Made by a program: the position numbers and the translations under genes
Source of the DNA: JBDTDV01 sp039922875
GTDB taxonomy: Bacteria; Actinomycetota; Actinomycetes; Actinomycetales; Microbacteriaceae
Direction of reading: 5' to 3'
Assembly: GCA_039922875.1 (NCBI GenBank)
Contig: JBDTDV010000066.1
Location: 1 to 64,000, forward strand
Length of the DNA stretch: 64,000 bases
Part shown: positions 1-9,480 of the stretch, piece after piece
Layout: each line of letters opens with the position of its first letter
Position numbering within the stretch: position 1 is the stretch's first letter
The notes under the pieces: model-generated
Databases searched by the model: none
What the model was told of the DNA's origin: nothing
What the model saw: only the letters and a program-made list of their open reading frames with translations

Positions 1-844
1 TGACGGCGAAGGAATGAAACCGGGCCCGTGGGGTCAAGCCAAGGCTCGCGGCGCGTTCCGCGCTCATGATCAGCGCGGCTGACGCTCCGTCGGTCAGCGG
101 CGAGGAGTTGCCCGGGGTGATCTGCCAACGGAGCTCCGGAAACCGCTCTGCGTACGCCGCGGTGCGGAACGACGGGTTCAGCCCGGACAACGTCTCCTCG
201 GTGGTGCCGGCGCGGATGGTCTCGTCGCGGGTTAGCGGCCCCGCGTCGGTGGCGACCGGGACGATCTCGTTGTCGAAGTCGCCGGCGTCGGCTGCTGCCG
301 CCGCGCGCCGATGCGACCGGGCCGAAAAGGCATCCAATTCGTCCCGCTGAAGCTCCCAACGTTGGCAGATGAGTTCGGCGGAGACGCCCTGATTGACTAG
401 ACCATCCGGGTAGCGGGCGGCCAGCATGCTGCCGCCCGGGTCGGTGCCGGCCGCGGCGGAACCCAGCGGCACCCGGCTCATCGACTCGACACCGCAGGCG
501 ATCACCACGTCGTAGAATCCGGCGATCACCCCCTGGGCGGCGAAGGCGGCGGCCTGCTGGCTGGACCCGCACTGCCGATCGATCGTGGTGCCAGGCACCG
601 ATTCGGGGAAGCCGGCGCCCAGCAAAGCGTTGCGCGCGATGTTGAAGGTCTGCTCACCGGCCTGGCTGACGCATCCGCCGATCACGTCGTCGACCAGTGC
701 CGGGTCGAGGCTGTTCCGGCGCACCAGCTCGGCGAGTACGCCGGCCAGCAGATCGGCGGGGTGGATGCCGGACAGGGCGCCACCTGGCTTGCCCCGTCCG
801 GAGGGGGTGCGGATCACGTCAACGATTACGACGTCAATGGTCAT
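1..844 (-). CDS. Acetyl-CoA C-acyltransferase (thiolase), 3' part outside window
   Basis: The frame read from the ATG at 844 leftward stays open to the window edge and gives the first 281 residues of a thiolase of about 390. It begins MTIDVVIVDVIRTPSGRGKP, and the nucleophilic cysteine lies in DRQCGSSQQA (Cys92). Thiolases cleave 3-ketoacyl-CoA with CoA or condense two acetyl-CoA in the cytoplasm. The gene starts 9 bases after the stop of the aldehyde dehydrogenase on the same strand, so it is the third gene of a permease-dehydrogenase-thiolase operon. The missing C-terminus carries the second catalytic Cys/His, so chain-length specificity cannot be judged. Confidence 0.9.
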   Translation of the reverse strand, partial: MTIDVVIVDVIRTPSGRGKPGGALSGIHPADLLAGVLAELVRRNSLDPALVDDVIGGCVSQAGEQTFNIARNALLGAGFPESVPGTTIDRQCGSSQQAAAFAAQGVIAGFYDVVIACGVESMSRVPLGSAAAGTDPGGSMLAARYPDGLVNQGVSAELICQRWELQRDELDAFSARSHRRAAAAADAGDFDNEIVPVATDAGPLTRDETIRAGTTEETLSGLNPSFRTAAYAERFPELRWQITPGNSSPLTDGASAALIMSAERAASLGLTPRARFHSFAV

Positions 845-853
845 ATGGCCAGC

Positions 854-2326
854 CTACGCAAACGGGTCCGGGGTGAGGGTGTACTTGGTTGAGAGGTACT
901 CCTGGATGCCCTCAAGCCCGCCCTCGCGGCCGAGCCCGGACTGCTTGATCCCGCCGAACGGGGCGGCGGCGTTGGAGACGATGCCGGTGTTCAGCCCCAT
1001 CATCCCGGTCTCCAGGCGCTCGATCAGCCGTTGGCCGCGAGCCAGATCGCGGGTGTAGACGTAGCCGACCAGACCGTACTCGGTGTCGTTGGCCAGGCGC
1101 AGCGCCTCGTCCTCGTCGGCGAACGGCACGATCGAGACGACCGGCCCGAAGATCTCCTCGCGCAGGATATCGCTGCCGGCCACCACTCCGGAGAGCACAG
1201 TGGGCTGGTAGAAGTGCCCGTCGCCATCTATCGCGGAGCCGCCGGCCAGCAGGCTGGCGCCGCGGGAGACGGCATCCTGTACCAGAGCATCGGCCTTGGC
1301 AACAGCCTTGTCAGTGATCAGCGGGCCGATGCCTACCCCGTCCTCGGTGCCCCGGCCGATCCGGAGCTCGGCAACCCGGTCGGTGATCCGACGCGCGAAT
1401 TCCTCCGCCACGGACTCGTGCACGATGAAGCGATTGGCGGCGGTGCAGGCTTGACCGATGTTGCGAAACTTCGCGATCATCGCGCCCTCGACCGCCTTTT
1501 CCAGATCGGCATCCTCGAACACCACGAACGGGGCGTTTCCGCCCAGTTCCATCGAGGTCCGCAGCACGCCTTGCGCGGCCTGTGCGATCAGCTTCCGGCC
1601 GACCGGCGTCGACCCGGTAAAGCTCAGCTTGCGCAGCCTCGGGTCGGCGATGATCGGCTCGGAGACCTCACCAGAGGTGGAGGTGGTGATCACATTCACC
1701 ACGCCGCCAGGCAGGCCGGCATCTTCCAGCAGCTTGGCGAACAGCAGCGTGGACAGCGGGGTCAGCTCGGCCGGCTTGACCACCACGGTGCAGCCTGCGG
1801 CAATCGCCGGTGCGATCTTTCGGGTCGCCATCGCCAGTGGGAAGTTCCACGGGGTGATCAGGTAACACGGCCCGACGGGATGCTGGGTAACGATCATCCG
1901 CCCGGTGCCCTCGGGGTTGGTGCCGTAACGGCCGGCGATTCGCACGGCCTCCTCGCTGAACCAGCGCAGGAACTCGGCGCCGTAGCTGACCTCGCCCAGC
2001 GACTCGGCAAGCGGCTTGCCCATCTCAAGGGTCATCAGCAGCGCGAAGTCGTCTCTGCGCTCCTGCAACAGCTCGAACGCGCGGCGTAGCACCTCGCCCC
2101 GCTTCCGAGGTGCGGTGGCAGCCCAGTCGGCTGCGGCAGCGACCGCGGCGTCCAGGGCGGCTGCCCCATCGGCGACGCTCGCATCGGCGATCGACTTCAG
2201 TACCCTGCCGGTCGCTGGGTCTTCGACCCCGAGAGTCGCGCCGGTTGAGGATGCCAGCCAAGAACCCCCGATGAACAGCCGGTCCGGGACCCTGTCGAGT
2301 AATTCGATTTCATCTGCGGGCGCCAT
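854..2326 (-). CDS. gabD: NAD(P)-dependent aldehyde dehydrogenase, succinate-semialdehyde dehydrogenase type
   Basis: This 490-residue protein is a full-length aldehyde dehydrogenase. It has the fold motifs ITPWNFPLAM, SFTGSTPVGRKL, the general base Glu260 in MELGGNAPF, and the nucleophile Cys294 in NIGQACTAANRF. Family similarity is closest to succinate-semialdehyde dehydrogenases, which oxidise succinic semialdehyde to succinate. The start is an ATG preceded by AAGGAG at 9 bases. It lies 30 bases after an amino-acid permease and 9 before a thiolase, which suggests use of an amino acid or amine such as GABA. An aromatic-aldehyde role is also possible because aromatic catabolism genes follow nearby; substrate choice is inference. 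Confidence 0.85.
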   Translation of the reverse strand: MAPADEIELLDRVPDRLFIGGSWLASSTGATLGVEDPATGRVLKSIADASVADGAAALDAAVAAAADWAATAPRKRGEVLRRAFELLQERRDDFALLMTLEMGKPLAESLGEVSYGAEFLRWFSEEAVRIAGRYGTNPEGTGRMIVTQHPVGPCYLITPWNFPLAMATRKIAPAIAAGCTVVVKPAELTPLSTLLFAKLLEDAGLPGGVVNVITTSTSGEVSEPIIADPRLRKLSFTGSTPVGRKLIAQAAQGVLRTSMELGGNAPFVVFEDADLEKAVEGAMIAKFRNIGQACTAANRFIVHESVAEEFARRITDRVAELRIGRGTEDGVGIGPLITDKAVAKADALVQDAVSRGASLLAGGSAIDGDGHFYQPTVLSGVVAGSDILREEIFGPVVSIVPFADEDEALRLANDTEYGLVGYVYTRDLARGQRLIERLETGMMGLNTGIVSNAAAPFGGIKQSGLGREGGLEGIQEYLSTKYTLTPDPFA

Positions 2327-2356
2327 TCGTGTTCTCCTTGCGGTTCTGCTACCAAT

Positions 2357-3793
2357 TTAGTCGCCGTGCCGGGGGCTGTTCGGGTCCAACAGTGAGTGGG
2401 TGCGCGAGTAGGCGAAGTAGACCACCAGGCCTATGACAAACCAAACCCCGAACCGGATCCAGGTCTCTGGATGCAACGAGGCCACCAGCCAAATTGAGGC
2501 GATGATACCGATAATCGGCACCACCGGCATCCATGGCAGTCGAAACTCGCGGGAGATCTCGGGTCGGCGGTAGCGCAGCACGATCACCGCGAAGCAGACC
2601 ACAACGAAGGCCAGCAGAATGCCGATATTGGTCAGCTCCGCTACCACGCCGATCGGGAGGATGCCCGCGAGTACGGCCGACGCCACCCCGACGATCCAGG
2701 TGACCCGGGTGGGGACCTTACGCTTCGGATCGGTTTTGGCAAACCATTTGGGGAGCAGACCGTCGCGGCTCATCGAGAACCAGATCCTGGTGACACCGAG
2801 CATGAAGGTAAGCAGTACCGTGATGATTCCGATGATGGCGCCGATAGCGACGATGTTCGCCACCCCGGGCATCCCGACCGATTCGAACGCCGTCGCGAAG
2901 CCGCTTTTCGGATCGATTTTGGTGTAGTTCTGCATGCCGGTCAGCACCAGTGTCGCGAGCACGTATAACACCATGGCAATGCCCAGGGAGAGCAGGATCG
3001 CCTTAGGCATGTGCTTTCTGGCGTCCTTGGATTCTTCGGCCGCGGTGCTCATCGCGTCATAGCCGAACACCGCGAAGAACACGGTTGCGGCGCCGGTCAT
3101 CACCCCGCCGAACCCGAACGGGAAGTACGGGTGGTAGTTCGAACTGTTGATGTGGAAGACGCCGAGCGTGACGATCAGCACCACGACCAGCACCTTGATT
3201 CCCACCGCGACCAGTTCGAACCGCGCGGCACTCTTGATGCCGCGGGTGAGGATCCAGGCAGTCAGCAGGCAGAGCAGGATTGCGAACACGTCGACCACGT
3301 GCCCGGGCCCGGTACCCAGAGCCCCCATCATCCAATCCGGCGGATGGATGCCGACCTGCTCGATCAGGAATCCGAAGTATCCGGAGATGCCGATCGCCAC
3401 CACCGCGACGATAGCGGTGTACTCCAGCAGCAGATCCCAGCCGATGAACCAGCCTACGATCTCGCCAAGCGCCGCGTAGCCGTAGGTATACGCTGATCCG
3501 GCTTTGGGGATCATGCCGGCGAACTCCGCATAGGAGAACGCGGCTGCCGCGCTGGCGACGCCAGCGATCAGGAAGGAGATCAGCACCGCCGGTCCGGCGG
3601 TCTCATGGGCCACGGTACCGGCCAGCGAGAAGATCCCTGCCCCGATGATGCCACCGACCCCGATCGCGGTCAGCGACCACAGCCCTAGAGTGCGTTTGAG
3701 CTGGCCGCCGGACTCGTCTTCAATCTGATCGATCGGCTTTCGTCGCAGGATGGTGCGCATTCTCGCGCCGGTACGATGTTCCGGGATCGCCAT
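2357..3793 (-). CDS. APC-superfamily amino acid permease
   Basis: This 478-residue integral membrane protein has about twelve hydrophobic segments. The first contains the APC signature GVGGIIGAGIFSLAG, followed by SYAEFAGMIPKAGSAYTYGY, typical of the cationic amino acid transporter (YfnA/YhdG-like) branch. It would import an amino acid by proton symport. The ATG at 3793 follows GGAGGG at 6 bases, which decides the start. It is the first gene of the leftward permease-dehydrogenase-thiolase operon. Substrate cannot be read from sequence; GABA or another amino acid is inferred only from the neighbouring semialdehyde dehydrogenase. Confidence 0.85.
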   Translation of the reverse strand: MAIPEHRTGARMRTILRRKPIDQIEDESGGQLKRTLGLWSLTAIGVGGIIGAGIFSLAGTVAHETAGPAVLISFLIAGVASAAAAFSYAEFAGMIPKAGSAYTYGYAALGEIVGWFIGWDLLLEYTAIVAVVAIGISGYFGFLIEQVGIHPPDWMMGALGTGPGHVVDVFAILLCLLTAWILTRGIKSAARFELVAVGIKVLVVVLIVTLGVFHINSSNYHPYFPFGFGGVMTGAATVFFAVFGYDAMSTAAEESKDARKHMPKAILLSLGIAMVLYVLATLVLTGMQNYTKIDPKSGFATAFESVGMPGVANIVAIGAIIGIITVLLTFMLGVTRIWFSMSRDGLLPKWFAKTDPKRKVPTRVTWIVGVASAVLAGILPIGVVAELTNIGILLAFVVVCFAVIVLRYRRPEISREFRLPWMPVVPIIGIIASIWLVASLHPETWIRFGVWFVIGLVVYFAYSRTHSLLDPNSPRHGD

Positions 3794-3889
3794 GTCGGCC
3801 CTCCAGGTGGTGTGGTTCGCGTGCCCATCAATCTACGCTTTGGCAAAAACCCCCACCATCCCGATGCACGGTTGACCCGCGGCCCTGAT

Positions 3890-4861
3890 TCACCGGCCGG
3901 TTCGAAGCGTCTGTCCCGGCGCGCAGCCGAACTCCTGGCGGTAGGCGGCGGCAAAGCGGCCCAGGTTGCCGAATCCCCAGCGAAACGCCACGGAAGCAAC
4001 CGTGATGGCGCTGTCCCCGTTCGCGCCGAGTAGCTCCTGGTGCGCATGATGAAGCCGAATCATTCGAAGGTAGTTCAGTGGCGTGCGGTCAAGGTGCTTA
4101 CGGAAACCCTCCTGCAGTGCTCGAGGCCCAAGCCGTGCGGCAGCAGCGATCTCAGCCGTGCCGATATCTTCTTCAGCTGCCTGTTCGATAAAAGCGACCG
4201 CGCGCCGGATCGCAGCCGGGCTCACCTCTCCGATGTTGGAGTTCTCGGTGACGGCACGCGGATATGCCTCCAGAACGGCGACGGTCAGCAGCCGGATCAT
4301 CTCTGCGCGCATCAGGGGAGCGTCTGTCAAGAGGCCGCCGGGCAGCACCTCGCGAAGCAGGAAGCCGGTCACCCGGTCCAGGGCGAAAGTCTGCGCTCTG
4401 GTCGGGAGAGCGCCGATCGGGAACCGGGTGAGCGCACCGAGATTTTCTCCTCGAATGCTCCCGACTGCTCGATCAAAATCTTGACGATCCAGCCGAATGG
4501 TCAGCAGCGCACATCCGTCCTCCCACCGCAGTCGATACCCGGTGTATGGGTCCAGAACGATGGTGGATCCAGGCTGCAGCGTGCGGGTCTCGTTCCCGGC
4601 TCGCACCGAGAATCGCCCACTGAGCGGTCGGCTGATCAGCACGAAATCGTCGAACGGCACCGGCTCGATCTGAGTCGTACCGACTCCATATGAGAGATGA
4701 AACACTTGGAGATCTTTGGTGCCGCCCCGGTGCTGCTGCGCGCGGAAATGTTGGCGACTGTTGGACTGCATGATCCGGTGAGGGCAGTATGAGCGACCGA
4801 GTTGCTCGCAGGCATCGTCTGGATCGCGGGTGTCGACCTGGAGCTGGAGATCGGCGGGCAT
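3890..4861 (-). CDS. AraC-family transcriptional regulator
   Basis: In this 323-residue protein the first ~200 residues resemble the AraC-binding-like (cupin) domain, with FVLISRPLSGRFSV and DPYTGYRLRW. The last ~105 residues form a double helix-turn-helix starting near IRRAVAFIEQ and including VASVAFRWGFGNLGRFAAAY. AraC regulators of this architecture often control oxidation of aromatics or aldehydes in actinomycetes. It lies upstream of and on the same strand as the permease operon and next to the esterase and the flavoprotein oxidase, so it could control either. A GAGGACAGG sequence precedes the ATG. Confidence 0.85.
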   Translation of the reverse strand: MPADLQLQVDTRDPDDACEQLGRSYCPHRIMQSNSRQHFRAQQHRGGTKDLQVFHLSYGVGTTQIEPVPFDDFVLISRPLSGRFSVRAGNETRTLQPGSTIVLDPYTGYRLRWEDGCALLTIRLDRQDFDRAVGSIRGENLGALTRFPIGALPTRAQTFALDRVTGFLLREVLPGGLLTDAPLMRAEMIRLLTVAVLEAYPRAVTENSNIGEVSPAAIRRAVAFIEQAAEEDIGTAEIAAAARLGPRALQEGFRKHLDRTPLNYLRMIRLHHAHQELLGANGDSAITVASVAFRWGFGNLGRFAAAYRQEFGCAPGQTLRTGR

Positions 4862-4965
4862 GATAATCCTGTCCTCGGAGGCTGGCCGTCAGTCTAGCGA
4901 CGATCGTTGCCAACCAACAGCATCCGAACCCGCTCAAACGTCTCCCGAGGTCACCAACCGATGCC

Positions 4966-5691
4966 TCAGTCCCGCCCGGCGAGGACGATCGTGTCAGCCA
5001 GGCCGACCGGATTGCTGAAGATCAGCTCGTGGCTACCCGGCATTTGGACCAGACGATACAGGCCCAGCCTGCTGGACATCCGCGGATGCCAAGCCCACTC
5101 GCCGGGCGGTAGGGCGGTATCTTCGGTGCCGTTGAGAAAGGAACGCGGGATTTGAAGCTGATAGAAGCGCGAAAGATCTAGTTTGGCTTCGAATGGCCTG
5201 AACGGTTCAGACGAGAGAGTCGCGTAAGTACGCTCTGCCTCAGCGCGATCGACGTCCTGGATGAACGCATCGCGCCAGATGGGAAATGGCAGCGTCACGG
5301 TGTTGTCGGGTGATGCTGCGGCAAGCTCTGCGAAGAGCGCACGATAGTGCGGGGGCACCTCGTCGAGAAGCGTATTGCCCGGTTCCGGCACGAAGGCGTT
5401 CCAGAACACCAGACGGCGAATTCGCTCGGGGATTTCCTCGGCGACGCGCGCGATGACGGTTCCGCCCCAGCTGTGCCCGAGGAGCACAATCTCAGCGAGA
5501 TCGTGCTGAAGGATGTAGTCCACGACTGAGGCAACGCAATCGTCGTGAGTAACCGCTTTGTCTACCCCCTTGCCATGACCGGCCACCGTCGGCGTATGGG
5601 CTGCATGTCCCAGTTCGGTGAGTCGGGCGGCTACCGGCGCCCAATGGCCGCCATCGTGCCAGGATCCGTGGACGAGTACGAAGGTCAACAT
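4966..5691 (-). CDS. Alpha/beta hydrolase, small esterase type
   Basis: This 241-residue cytoplasmic hydrolase begins MLTFVLVHGSWHDGGHWAPV, with the oxyanion HG motif. The nucleophile Ser lies in LGHSWGG and the catalytic His in PGSHELIF near the end. The family resembles the plant-type methyl esterase / polyneuridine aldehyde esterase group (PF12697). The ATG at 5691 has GGAG 9 bases upstream; a TTG five codons further out is possible but less likely. It is divergent from the flavoprotein oxidase across a 180-base region holding an inverted repeat, which suggests joint control. It may release a phenolic from an ester; that is inference. Confidence 0.8.
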   Translation of the reverse strand: MLTFVLVHGSWHDGGHWAPVAARLTELGHAAHTPTVAGHGKGVDKAVTHDDCVASVVDYILQHDLAEIVLLGHSWGGTVIARVAEEIPERIRRLVFWNAFVPEPGNTLLDEVPPHYRALFAELAAASPDNTVTLPFPIWRDAFIQDVDRAEAERTYATLSSEPFRPFEAKLDLSRFYQLQIPRSFLNGTEDTALPPGEWAWHPRMSSRLGLYRLVQMPGSHELIFSNPVGLADTIVLAGRD

Positions 5692-5730
5692 ACGTGTGTG
5701 CTCCAAAGTGTATGGATGAACGGTGGTACA

Positions 5731-5836
5731 GCCGACGTTATGGTCGATCGCGCCACCGGTCTACCCGCAAAACGCGCCGGTCGGCCGGAAAGCGCGGTCG
5801 ACCAGCACATCGATTCGGGCCTGTAATAACGTCGGC
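5731..5836. promoter_or_regulatory. Spaced perfect inverted repeat in a divergent promoter region
   Basis: The 11-base sequence GCCGACGTTAT at 5731-5741 recurs as its exact reverse complement ATAACGTCGGC at 5826-5836. The arms lie between the divergent esterase (start 5691) and flavoprotein oxidase (start 5872). Separation of 84 bases is too long for a useful RNA hairpin but fits two half-sites bound by a dimer or a looping regulator. The AraC protein encoded nearby is a candidate; the assignment is inference. Confidence 0.45.
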
Positions 5837-5871
5837 GGAGTACCTGTTGACCCAACGGTGAAGGAATCAGG

Positions 5872-7368
5872 ATGACCAGAAACTATTTCGACGCGGTGCG
5901 AACTCAGCTGGGCAGTGACCGGGTGGATACCAGCGCGGAGGCGCTGAGGTGCTACGGGTTCAATCGCCTGCCAGACGGGGACCGACATCCGGCTGGAGTG
6001 GTCTTCCCCAGGTCCACGGAGGAAGTCCAGACTCTGGTCAGGCTGGCCGCCGAGTACGCCGTGTCCCTGTGGCCGACCAGTACCGGCAATAACCTCGGCC
6101 TCGGTGAATACAGCCCGGTACGGCAGGGCCAAGTCGTCATGGATCTTGGCCGAGCAATGAACAAGATCCTAGAGGTGAACCAGACGCTCGGCTACGCGGT
6201 CGTTCAGCCGGGGGTCACGTTTCGTCAATTGCGCGCCGAACTTTCCCGCCTGGGCGACAACCTCATGCTCAGTTCGACTTCCGGGCCGCCCGACGGAGGC
6301 GTGCTGGGAAATGCCCTCGATCGCGGAGCGGGATACACTCCGTACTTCGACAACTTCGGCATGCTGACGGGGCAGGAGATCGTTCTCCCCAACGCAGAGA
6401 TCCTGCACACCGGTGACGGAACGCTCGCTGGATCCAAGATGAGATTCCTGAACAAGTCCGGTTTCGGGCCGATGCTGGAAGGCCTGTTCTCCCAGTCGAA
6501 CTACGGCATCGTCACCGGCGCGGCGATCTGGCTGATGCCGCGACCGCCAGTCATCCGGGCGTTCGGCTTCACCTTTCCCGACGACGAAGACCTCTCGGAG
6601 ATCATCGAGATCGTTCGCGGCCTCAAATCCTTCAACCTGGTACCGACGCTTGTCAAGATAACCAGCGGCCAATACGGATACGGCACCGAGGCTACTTACC
6701 CGAATTACAGACCGGGCGCGCCAACGCTGCCGGATCACATCCGCCACGAATTCGAAACCCACTACGGAACTGGAGCGTGGACGGTGACCGGCGCCTTCTA
6801 CGGCCCCAACGCCGAAGCGGTGGAACCTTCGATCCAGCGGGTGCGCAGCCTATTTGAGGCGACGGGAAAGGCCACCTACCTCTCCCACGAGCAGATCCAG
6901 GTCAACCCGATCCTGAAGATTCACCTCGACACGTTCAGCGGCGAGCCGACCGAATCAGAACTCGGACTTTTGAACTGGCGTCCCGGCGGCGGTGCCACCT
7001 GGTTTCTGCCGGCGACACCGATGATCGGGGAAATCGCCCAGCAACAGCAGGAGCTCTCTCGTCGGATCCTGACCGAGCACGGGTTTGAATACACGGTCGA
7101 ATTCGTCTGTGGCCCTCGCGCAGCACGCGCGCTGCACATCATCGTTTACAACCGCTCCGACGAAGCGGAGTGCATTCGCATGCGTGACTGTTATGCGGCC
7201 CTTGTAGAAGGCTACGACCAGCTGGGTTATCCCATCGGCCGAACCCCCACCGGCTGGCAGGAGCGGGCGATGCTTCGCTTGCCTGAATTCAGCACATTGT
7301 GCAGCACGCTCAAGGGTGCTCTCGATCCGAACGGGGTTATCGCTCCCGGTAAGTATGGAATCGTCTGA
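5872..7368 (+). CDS. FAD-dependent oxidase/dehydrogenase, vanillyl-alcohol oxidase / 4-cresol dehydrogenase family
   Basis: The protein has 498 residues. The N-terminal PCMH-type FAD domain shows PAGVVFPRSTEEVQTLVRLA, WPTSTGNNLG and GVLGNALDRGAGYTPYFDNF. The C-terminal domain is the substrate cap with HIIVYNRSDEAECIRM. Members of this family (vanillyl-alcohol oxidase, eugenol oxidase, 4-cresol dehydrogenase flavoprotein) oxidise the side chain of 4-alkylphenols through a quinone methide. No cytochrome subunit gene is adjacent, which favours an oxidase. AAGGA lies 6 bases before the ATG. It converges on the HpaB-type hydroxylase with a 30-base gap, and both fit a phenolic degradation role. Confidence 0.85.
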   Translation: MTRNYFDAVRTQLGSDRVDTSAEALRCYGFNRLPDGDRHPAGVVFPRSTEEVQTLVRLAAEYAVSLWPTSTGNNLGLGEYSPVRQGQVVMDLGRAMNKILEVNQTLGYAVVQPGVTFRQLRAELSRLGDNLMLSSTSGPPDGGVLGNALDRGAGYTPYFDNFGMLTGQEIVLPNAEILHTGDGTLAGSKMRFLNKSGFGPMLEGLFSQSNYGIVTGAAIWLMPRPPVIRAFGFTFPDDEDLSEIIEIVRGLKSFNLVPTLVKITSGQYGYGTEATYPNYRPGAPTLPDHIRHEFETHYGTGAWTVTGAFYGPNAEAVEPSIQRVRSLFEATGKATYLSHEQIQVNPILKIHLDTFSGEPTESELGLLNWRPGGGATWFLPATPMIGEIAQQQQELSRRILTEHGFEYTVEFVCGPRAARALHIIVYNRSDEAECIRMRDCYAALVEGYDQLGYPIGRTPTGWQERAMLRLPEFSTLCSTLKGALDPNGVIAPGKYGIV

Positions 7369-7398
7369 TCCCGGACGAGGCGCCCCCGGCGACTGCGG

Positions 7399-8853
7399 TC
7401 AGTCCTCCCTGGCCAGGAACTGGCGGATCCGCTCCCGCACCGGCTCTCGGTCGTAACCGTTCACCATGGCTCCGGCCATCCGGACCGGATCGCCGAAGAA
7501 GAAGTACTCGTACAGCGCTTGGCGACTGGAGAATCCTGAGATCGAGGCGTCATAGGCGAGTTTGAATAGCTTGATCCGCTCCGGACCGGTCAATGACTTG
7601 CCCTGCAGGTACAGTTCGATGTCACCGATCGCGTCACTGTTGATATCCGCCTCGCCGGGCAGCGCCATCAGGCCGCTCGCGCAGAAGGTGCGGATGATCT
7701 GCGGGAATCGCTGCGCGACCTTCGGGTACCAGTTGCGTGCCGCGTTCAGCGTCGCCCACTTTGGCTGGATCATTCCGAATTGGTTTAGTTCTGCATCCAC
7801 CTCGGAGGTGCGCATCAGCGCCTTGCCGATCTCCACGGCCACGATCAGTTCTGCCAATTGCTCTTGAATGTGCAGGAACCCGTCGATGCCGATCGACCCG
7901 GCGATTTCGCTGGCCAACCCGAGGAAGAACTCGCTCTTGCAGATCGTGCGGGTCACCACCTGGTGGGTCATCAACGCGGCGGCTCCGGTCTCGGAGTAGA
8001 AGCCGTTGCACAGTTCAGGATGCCCCAGCATGAAGATCCGGTCGTTGGGCACGAACACGTTGTCGAAGACGACCACCGCATCCATTTCCTCGAACCGACT
8101 GGCCAGTGGCTCATCGAAAGTGCTGCCCCCGTTGTACAGGGAGGTACGACACAGGTATCGGATGCCGGGGGCGTCGTTCTGGATCGCGAATGCATAGGAA
8201 TACGGCGCGTCCTCCGGGGTGCCGCGCAGCACCGTGGACGGGAACACGAGTAGCTCGTCTGCGATGGGCGCGAGAGTGGCCAGCATCCGCGCGCCGTGGA
8301 TCACGATACCGTCTTCCCGCTCTTCGATGATCCGGGCGGAGAGCTGCCCGCCGAGCTGCTCGCTGCCCGAGACCGAGCGGTTGACTTGCGGCGGAATCAG
8401 GGTGTGGGTGGCCAGCAGGTCGTTTTCGCGGGCGTACTCGTAGTAGTTGCGGATGTTCTCGCCGTACTTCGGGTCGGCCTGACTGAACCAGCTTTCCGCC
8501 GCGGCGAGCGCCGTGAGCGCGCTGTTCATATAGTCTCCGGTGCGGCCGAGGAAGCCGTTGGAGTACCGTGCCCAGACTTCGATAGCCGCGCGGCGGCGCT
8601 CCAGGTCTTCTACGGTCCGCGGGATCAGGAATGCCGCGTTGACCTTGTCGCCGGTGGATGGCGAGGTGTAGGTCAGCGCGTCCTGGTACTTCGGGTCGTG
8701 TTGCATATCGAAGAGCTTCGCGTAGGTGCGCGCGACGTTGCGGAAGGCCGGATGTTCCGCCACGTTCTCTTTGACAACCTCACCGTCGATGACGATGTGC
8801 GGCCGCATCGAGTTGATCTTCTCCAAGTACTGCGCTCCGGTGCGGATGCCCAT
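7399..8853 (-). CDS. Flavin-dependent phenol hydroxylase, HpaB family oxygenase component
   Basis: This 484-residue protein is colinear with 4-hydroxyphenylacetate 3-monooxygenase oxygenase subunits. It begins TGAQYLEKINSMRPHIVIDG and includes GRTGDYMNSALTA, ATHTLIPPQVNRS and the C-terminal FCASGLMALPGEAD. Such enzymes hydroxylate a phenol ortho to its hydroxyl using reduced flavin supplied by a partner reductase. That partner is encoded 51 bases upstream on the same strand. AAGGAG precedes the ATG. The true substrate may differ from 4-hydroxyphenylacetate because no homoprotocatechuate ring-cleavage genes are visible here. Confidence 0.88.
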   Translation of the reverse strand: MGIRTGAQYLEKINSMRPHIVIDGEVVKENVAEHPAFRNVARTYAKLFDMQHDPKYQDALTYTSPSTGDKVNAAFLIPRTVEDLERRRAAIEVWARYSNGFLGRTGDYMNSALTALAAAESWFSQADPKYGENIRNYYEYARENDLLATHTLIPPQVNRSVSGSEQLGGQLSARIIEEREDGIVIHGARMLATLAPIADELLVFPSTVLRGTPEDAPYSYAFAIQNDAPGIRYLCRTSLYNGGSTFDEPLASRFEEMDAVVVFDNVFVPNDRIFMLGHPELCNGFYSETGAAALMTHQVVTRTICKSEFFLGLASEIAGSIGIDGFLHIQEQLAELIVAVEIGKALMRTSEVDAELNQFGMIQPKWATLNAARNWYPKVAQRFPQIIRTFCASGLMALPGEADINSDAIGDIELYLQGKSLTGPERIKLFKLAYDASISGFSSRQALYEYFFFGDPVRMAGAMVNGYDREPVRERIRQFLARED

Positions 8854-8904
8854 GCTTACTTCTCCTTGTTGATATTCGGAACCGTCATATTTGCAAAGTG
8901 CAGA

Positions 8905-9447
8905 TCACAGCAGGTTTTCCACACCGAGGAGGTATTCGGGGATGGTCGTGAACCGACTGTTGACAAAGCCGAGCGCATCGCCGGTGCGGTAATCGAAACT
9001 CACTACCTCGCCGAGATACAGGGTGTGGTCCCCACCGTCGTACGCCGCCCATGGCATGCACTCAAAGTACGCGAGCACTCCGGAGAGCCTTGGGGCGATC
9101 GTCCCATCCACCCAACGCGGTTCGCCGGCGGGCCGGCCAGCAAAATGCCTGGCAAGGTCTTCCTGCTCGGCACCGAGGATGTTGACCGTGAACGACCGCT
9201 GCTTCAGCTCGGTATGGGACTTCGTGGTCTTGGCAATGCTGACCAGCACCAGCGGCGGATCCATCGAGACCGACGTGAACGAATTGACGGTAATACCGTG
9301 CCGCGAATCTGCGATGTCAAAGGTCACGATGGCGACACCGGTGGCGAATCGCCCCAGACTCCCGCGCAGCCGCAGCTGATCCATTCTCAACGGAGTCGGC
9401 ACGATTGACTCGTTACGCGATGTTTCTGATTCTGATCCGGCAATCAT
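8905..9447 (-). CDS. Flavin reductase (HpaC/DIM6-NTAB family)
   Basis: This 180-residue flavin reductase contains LRGSLGRFATGVAIVTFDIA, VNSFTSVSMDPPLVLVSIAK and the C-terminal FVNSRFTTIPEYLLG. It would use NAD(P)H to reduce FMN or FAD for the adjacent HpaB-type hydroxylase. The start is set at ATG 9447 because GAGGAA lies 6 bases upstream; the frame stays open for 53 more codons, but that part has no family similarity and crosses the operator. It is the first gene of the two-gene leftward hydroxylase operon, divergent from the IclR regulator. Confidence 0.88.
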   Translation of the reverse strand: MIAGSESETSRNESIVPTPLRMDQLRLRGSLGRFATGVAIVTFDIADSRHGITVNSFTSVSMDPPLVLVSIAKTTKSHTELKQRSFTVNILGAEQEDLARHFAGRPAGEPRWVDGTIAPRLSGVLAYFECMPWAAYDGGDHTLYLGEVVSFDYRTGDALGFVNSRFTTIPEYLLGVENLL

Positions 9448-9480
9448 CTTCGATTCCTCGTTTCGGCCTACTCTGGTCGA

